Positions 32,258 to 34,819 of a DNA stretch of 34,819 nt are shown here, one piece after another. Source of the stretch: Planctomycetaceae bacterium (lineage in GTDB: Bacteria > Planctomycetota > Planctomycetia > Planctomycetales > Planctomycetaceae); the NCBI GenBank assembly GCA_018699955.1, contig JABISG010000058.1, forward strand, positions 1 through 34,819, in the 5' to 3' direction. The notes beneath the pieces were generated by a model. That model was given only the letters and a program-made list of their open reading frames with translations. It searched no databases and had not been told where the DNA came from. The translations under genes and the position numbers were made by a program. Position 1 is the stretch's first letter; every line of letters begins with the position of its first letter.

Positions 32258-32794
32258 CTAGTGAATCTCATCGGCATCCAAATCCACTCCCTGATGTGGA
32301 TCGCGGCAGATGGAAATTCGGGTCATCACGCTCAGCAGTTCCGAGCCGGACACAACGGTCCGGGGACTGCCCGGTGCAATGATTCTGCGGAACAGCATTT
32401 CGCGGTGGGCGTAACGCCGCGTCATGCCGAACCACCGGGTCAGCAGCCCCGGTTTCACGCCGAGGTAACTGGCCGACATGTACGCGACGACGTCTCGCCG
32501 CAGGCAATCATCGGGCGAGTAGTTCCACTTGGGCGAGATCACGCACAGTGCAATCAAGTGAGCGTGGACATCCTCGAACGCCATCTGTTCGACGTTGAGG
32601 TCGGCATCGAAATTCCCCTGATCGCGGGCCATCATCAGGAACACGCGATAGCCTTGGTCAATCGTCAGCGATGGCTGCAATGCAACGACCGACATCAGCG
32701 GCGGGTCGCTTTCCGGCAGCGGTGTGAATCCGTCGTCCGCGCGAATGGAAAGACACGCCAGTAGCACAATCATCATCAGGCAGGAGAATCGCAT
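32258..32794 (-). CDS. Small secreted protein of unknown function
   Basis: 178 residues from the ATG at 32794, which has AGGG five bases upstream (within a short upstream ATG at 32806, rejected). Signal peptide MRFSCLMMIVLLACLSIRA, then a mostly helical domain (DQGYRVFLMMARDQGNFDADLN, VAYMSASYLGVKPGLLTRWF). No motif recognised. It precedes the FecR gene by 90 nt and follows the barrel gene, suggesting an envelope context. Confidence 0.75.
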   Translation of the reverse strand: MRFSCLMMIVLLACLSIRADDGFTPLPESDPPLMSVVALQPSLTIDQGYRVFLMMARDQGNFDADLNVEQMAFEDVHAHLIALCVISPKWNYSPDDCLRRDVVAYMSASYLGVKPGLLTRWFGMTRRYAHREMLFRRIIAPGSPRTVVSGSELLSVMTRISICRDPHQGVDLDADEIH

Positions 32795-32817
32795 CGAATC
32801 CCTCATTGCGAGCTGCT

Positions 32818-32887
32818 AGCGATCAGCCATCAGCTGGAAATTGCGTTGTTTGACGTCATGATTCTTTTGGGCTGAGAGCTGACCGCT
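32818..32887. repeat. Imperfect inverted repeat downstream of the barrel gene
   Basis: Arms 32818-32834 and 32871-32887 (AGCGATCAGCCATCAGC against GCTGAGAGCTGACCGCT) match at 14 of 17 positions. The element fills the gap between the outer-membrane barrel gene stop (32891) and the small secreted gene and may end or stabilise the barrel transcript. Confidence 0.5.
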
Positions 32888-32890
32888 CAT

Positions 32891-34426
32891 TTACAGCAGC
32901 CAGTTCAAGCTCCAACTCACAAACTGCCGACTGCTGTTGACCGAAAATGCCTTGTCGTTCGGATTGAAGAGGCCGTAATTGGCCAGCATGTATAGGTCAC
33001 TGGAGAGCCGCCAACTGACGTAAAAATCGAGTTCCGAACCGAGAAAACTGCTGCCGGGCAGGTCGTTGCGAATGTCGCTGGTTCCGCCGCGTTCCTGCGG
33101 GCGCCAATAGGCAAAGGCATTCGCACCCACCTGCATGTGTCGCAGCCAATTCGAATAGCAATCCTGGCAATCGCTTTCAAAGGGGAAGCACGAGGCACCG
33201 AGCCGGACGAAACGTAAGTTGGCCAGCAGCGGCGCAAAACTAACACCCGTGTTGATGTAACCGAAACCGAGGAACCCAGTGTCACGCGTTCCCACGCGGT
33301 TGCCGAACGAGGTTGATTGCGGAGCACGGCGGTCCGAGTCGCCCGATGCGTGTGCATATTCAATGTCGAAGCGCGGTGCGGTTCGCCTATTTGATTGATA
33401 GACGAGACCGAGATCGGTTGCCCAACCATGAATCTCCTCGCGGCGCGTTGTCTGCAGGTCGGCGTAGCTGTCGCCGGTCTGCAAAATGAATTCCGCATAA
33501 TATTGCAGATTAGTAATTCCGCCACACGACTCCGGCAGGCCGCAAATTGCTTCGCCGGTGGCACCAATTCCCCAGTACTCGCTGTCGTAATCGAAGCGCT
33601 GGACGGGAACGAGACCACCACCTGCTACCGGGACGCGAATGACTTCACCGGAACGGTCGCGCTGTATCAGGGCGAACGCGTACAACTCGTGGTGGTCGAA
33701 TCCCTGGTACTCTAATTGTCCACCGAAAAAGCGGCGGTCGCTGCGTTCAAAGCTGGGGGCGCTGATGTCGATGTTGTCGTAATGCGGAATCGAACGGCTG
33801 CCGAAAATCATGCCGCCCCAATTACCTCGTGCTCCATCAAGCACGACGGCATCGGTTGTTAATGCATAGGCAAGGCCGCGGCCAAGAAACAGAAACTGTC
33901 GACCAGCTGTCAGGTCGGCGGCCCAGTCTTCAACCCACTCACACCGATAACGCCGCGCAGCCTCGTCGATGTCGAACTGATAGAATCCGATATCAACAAA
34001 CGGGCCTTGCCATTCGCTGTTGCGAATGAAACTGTCACCCTTTTCATACTGCATGAAACCGTACTGGCCGCGGACGAATACATGGTGTACGTCATCGAGG
34101 CTGGCGCTGAACCACGGGCGAATTTCCCAGAGGTGCGCACCACGAGAGGCTTGAAAATTGCCCAATCCCGGGGTGCCGGGATCTTGCAGCCAGATGCCCG
34201 CATATCGCAGCACGGCACCATAGTCGTACGTGAGTCGTTCAGCCGACGGCTGGTCGGTGAATTCCGGTGCAATGAGCGGCCGAAGTTGTTCGGTGAGAAA
34301 GCGCTGCTGATACGGCAGGTCGGTCGTACCGGAAATCTGCGCATCGGCAGACTGGCCGATACAGACGAATGCCACGGCGGCGAAGGTCGCAGCGACCAGT
34401 CGAATTGATCCAGAGGTGATCCACAT
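32891..34426 (-). CDS. Outer-membrane beta-barrel, alginate-export-like
   Basis: 511 residues from the ATG at 34426 (a GTG one codon upstream is possible). Signal peptide LVAATFAAVAFVCIGQSADAQ. The remainder has alternating hydrophobic strands typical of outer-membrane barrels: HLWEIRPWFSASLDDVHHVFVRGQYGFM, WAADLTAGRQFLFLGRGLAYALTTDAVVLDG, FGGQLEYQGFDHHELYAFALIQR, ending in FVSWSLNWLL with a hydrophobic/aromatic C-terminus. The RGLAYALTTDAV and GWATDLGLVYQ blocks recall the alginate-export (AlgE-type) domain, but the substrate is not established. An internal cysteine pair (SDCQDCYS) is notable. Promoter unclear; the gene is first of the barrel, small secreted protein, FecR, cyclase series on the minus strand. 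Confidence 0.8.
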   Translation of the reverse strand: MWITSGSIRLVAATFAAVAFVCIGQSADAQISGTTDLPYQQRFLTEQLRPLIAPEFTDQPSAERLTYDYGAVLRYAGIWLQDPGTPGLGNFQASRGAHLWEIRPWFSASLDDVHHVFVRGQYGFMQYEKGDSFIRNSEWQGPFVDIGFYQFDIDEAARRYRCEWVEDWAADLTAGRQFLFLGRGLAYALTTDAVVLDGARGNWGGMIFGSRSIPHYDNIDISAPSFERSDRRFFGGQLEYQGFDHHELYAFALIQRDRSGEVIRVPVAGGGLVPVQRFDYDSEYWGIGATGEAICGLPESCGGITNLQYYAEFILQTGDSYADLQTTRREEIHGWATDLGLVYQSNRRTAPRFDIEYAHASGDSDRRAPQSTSFGNRVGTRDTGFLGFGYINTGVSFAPLLANLRFVRLGASCFPFESDCQDCYSNWLRHMQVGANAFAYWRPQERGGTSDIRNDLPGSSFLGSELDFYVSWRLSSDLYMLANYGLFNPNDKAFSVNSSRQFVSWSLNWLL

Positions 34427-34429
34427 CAC

Positions 34430-34745
34430 GTCTTCTTCTTTCGCTTGCGTTGATTGCTCAGCCCGCGTCGTGGGGCTGAATCGCCGATGTCAGACAGCAC
34501 CATTTGAATGGTGAATTGATCCCAACCATTAAACGGGCGGTTTCGCCTGTAGCGGTTGTATCGTCCGCGCGCATTCTCTGGGTGTGATAAACCGCACCGC
34601 GCCGCGCAGGTTGCCTTAACCGTCAAGGGTTGCCAGGGGGGATGTGGCAAGATAGGGGTGTTGGTGCGAGATTGCAGGCTGGTCGTCGGCGGCGATGAGA
34701 AACCCGGTCTTTTCAAAAGGCCGGGTTTCTGCGACTTCGATCAAA
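34430..34745. other. 316-nt intergenic stretch, hairpin but no gene seen
   Basis: A 96-codon minus frame here (34426-34716) covers the strong hairpin at 34700-34730, has no family-like sequence and is not called. Upstream of the barrel gene on the minus strand I see no clear sigma-70 promoter. Confidence 0.5.
34700..34730. terminator. 15-bp hairpin behind the amidohydrolase fragment
   Basis: Left arm GAAACCCGGTCTTTT and right arm AAAAGGCCGGGTTTC pair with one G-T wobble and almost no loop, with only a short T-rich end (TTTCTC on the minus strand). It stands 16 nt past the stop of the minus-strand gene at the right edge and fits a 3' end hairpin, or another dispersed palindrome. Confidence 0.6.
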
Positions 34746-34819
34746 TCACGCTTCCGACCGATAGCGCACCTGACCGCCCACGATTACGGTTTGCGCGCGG
34801 CCGCTAACGTTCCAGCCGG
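34746..34819 (-). CDS. C-terminal end of a probable dihydroorotase-like amidohydrolase (cut by window edge)
   Basis: On the minus strand the frame is open from 34819 down to TGA at 34746. The last 23 residues include GWNVSGRAQTVIVGGQV and end YRSEA. That pattern, a Trp/Gly turn followed by hydrophobic TVIVGGxV and a short tail, is the C-terminus of class I dihydroorotases and related cyclic amidohydrolases, whose last strand returns to the composite beta domain. The short length limits the call: dihydroorotase (pyrC), dihydropyrimidinase or another amidohydrolase are possible. Needs the upstream sequence. Confidence 0.45.
   Translation of the reverse strand, partial: GWNVSGRAQTVIVGGQVRYRSEA

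Noticed and set aside
34426..34716. 96-codon minus-strand frame upstream of the barrel gene
   Set aside because: It covers a perfect hairpin, is Pro/Arg/Lys-rich and has no recognisable domain or ribosome-binding site.
1..34819. CRISPR array, prophage, insertion sequence or rRNA
   Set aside because: No regularly spaced direct repeats, phage structural genes, transposase or rRNA signature was seen; the repeats are isolated palindromes.

Overview
The window looks like a piece of a planctomycete chromosome (order Planctomycetales or a close relative). The basis is gene content: a MotA/ExbD block next to PQQ-propeller and TPR proteins, an ExbD with an N-terminal zinc ribbon, a toroid-fold protein with a HEAT tail, a Tat-secreted sugar-phosphate isomerase-like protein, and a FecR plus CHASE2-cyclase pair. 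Many dispersed GC-rich palindromes of the kinds that litter planctomycete genomes point the same way. No rRNA, tRNA, insertion sequence, prophage or CRISPR array was recognised. Nearly all genes lie on the minus strand; only three confident genes are on the plus strand (19108-20034, 25293-26558, 26583-27452).

Layout. 1-2001: a probable gene start at the left edge, a DUF374 acyltransferase, a YkgJ-type cysteine-cluster protein and an orphan P-loop protein. 2131-12976: a long minus-strand cluster that reads, in transcription order, a single-span TonB-like protein, ExbB/MotA, ExbD, ExbD with zinc ribbon, a membrane protein with an FHA-like domain, TPR and PQQ propeller, a periplasmic helical-repeat protein fused to a family-5 solute-binding domain, and a secreted protein of unknown function. 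Several members overlap by 4 nt. 13116-18302: a secreted alpha/alpha-toroid plus HEAT protein, a MazG-type pyrophosphohydrolase and a large TPR/gluzincin protein. 18303-19107: a non-coding stretch holding a strong minus-strand intrinsic terminator preceded by nested long-range complementary arms, the best candidate for an undescribed structured RNA.

19108-25098: Tat-exported isomerase-like protein, small membrane proteins (one with an anti-sigma-like zinc finger on the apparently wrong side of its helix), a Crp/Fnr regulator, NAD(P)H-hydrate epimerase, hisB, a DUF4288-like protein and hisC. 25293-27880: a secreted esterase, an alpha/beta hydrolase that seems to lack two triad residues, and xseB. 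27965-34426: CHASE2 adenylate/guanylate cyclase, FecR protein, a small secreted protein and an outer-membrane barrel protein. The right edge holds the last codons of a probable dihydroorotase-like amidohydrolase.

The most system-like unit is the 2131-12976 cluster. It has the parts of a proton-motive-force energiser (ExbB/ExbD, TonB-like protein) wired to cytoplasmic FHA and periplasmic propeller and solute-binding modules, with no ABC transporter or TonB receptor beside it. Its function is inferred, not known.
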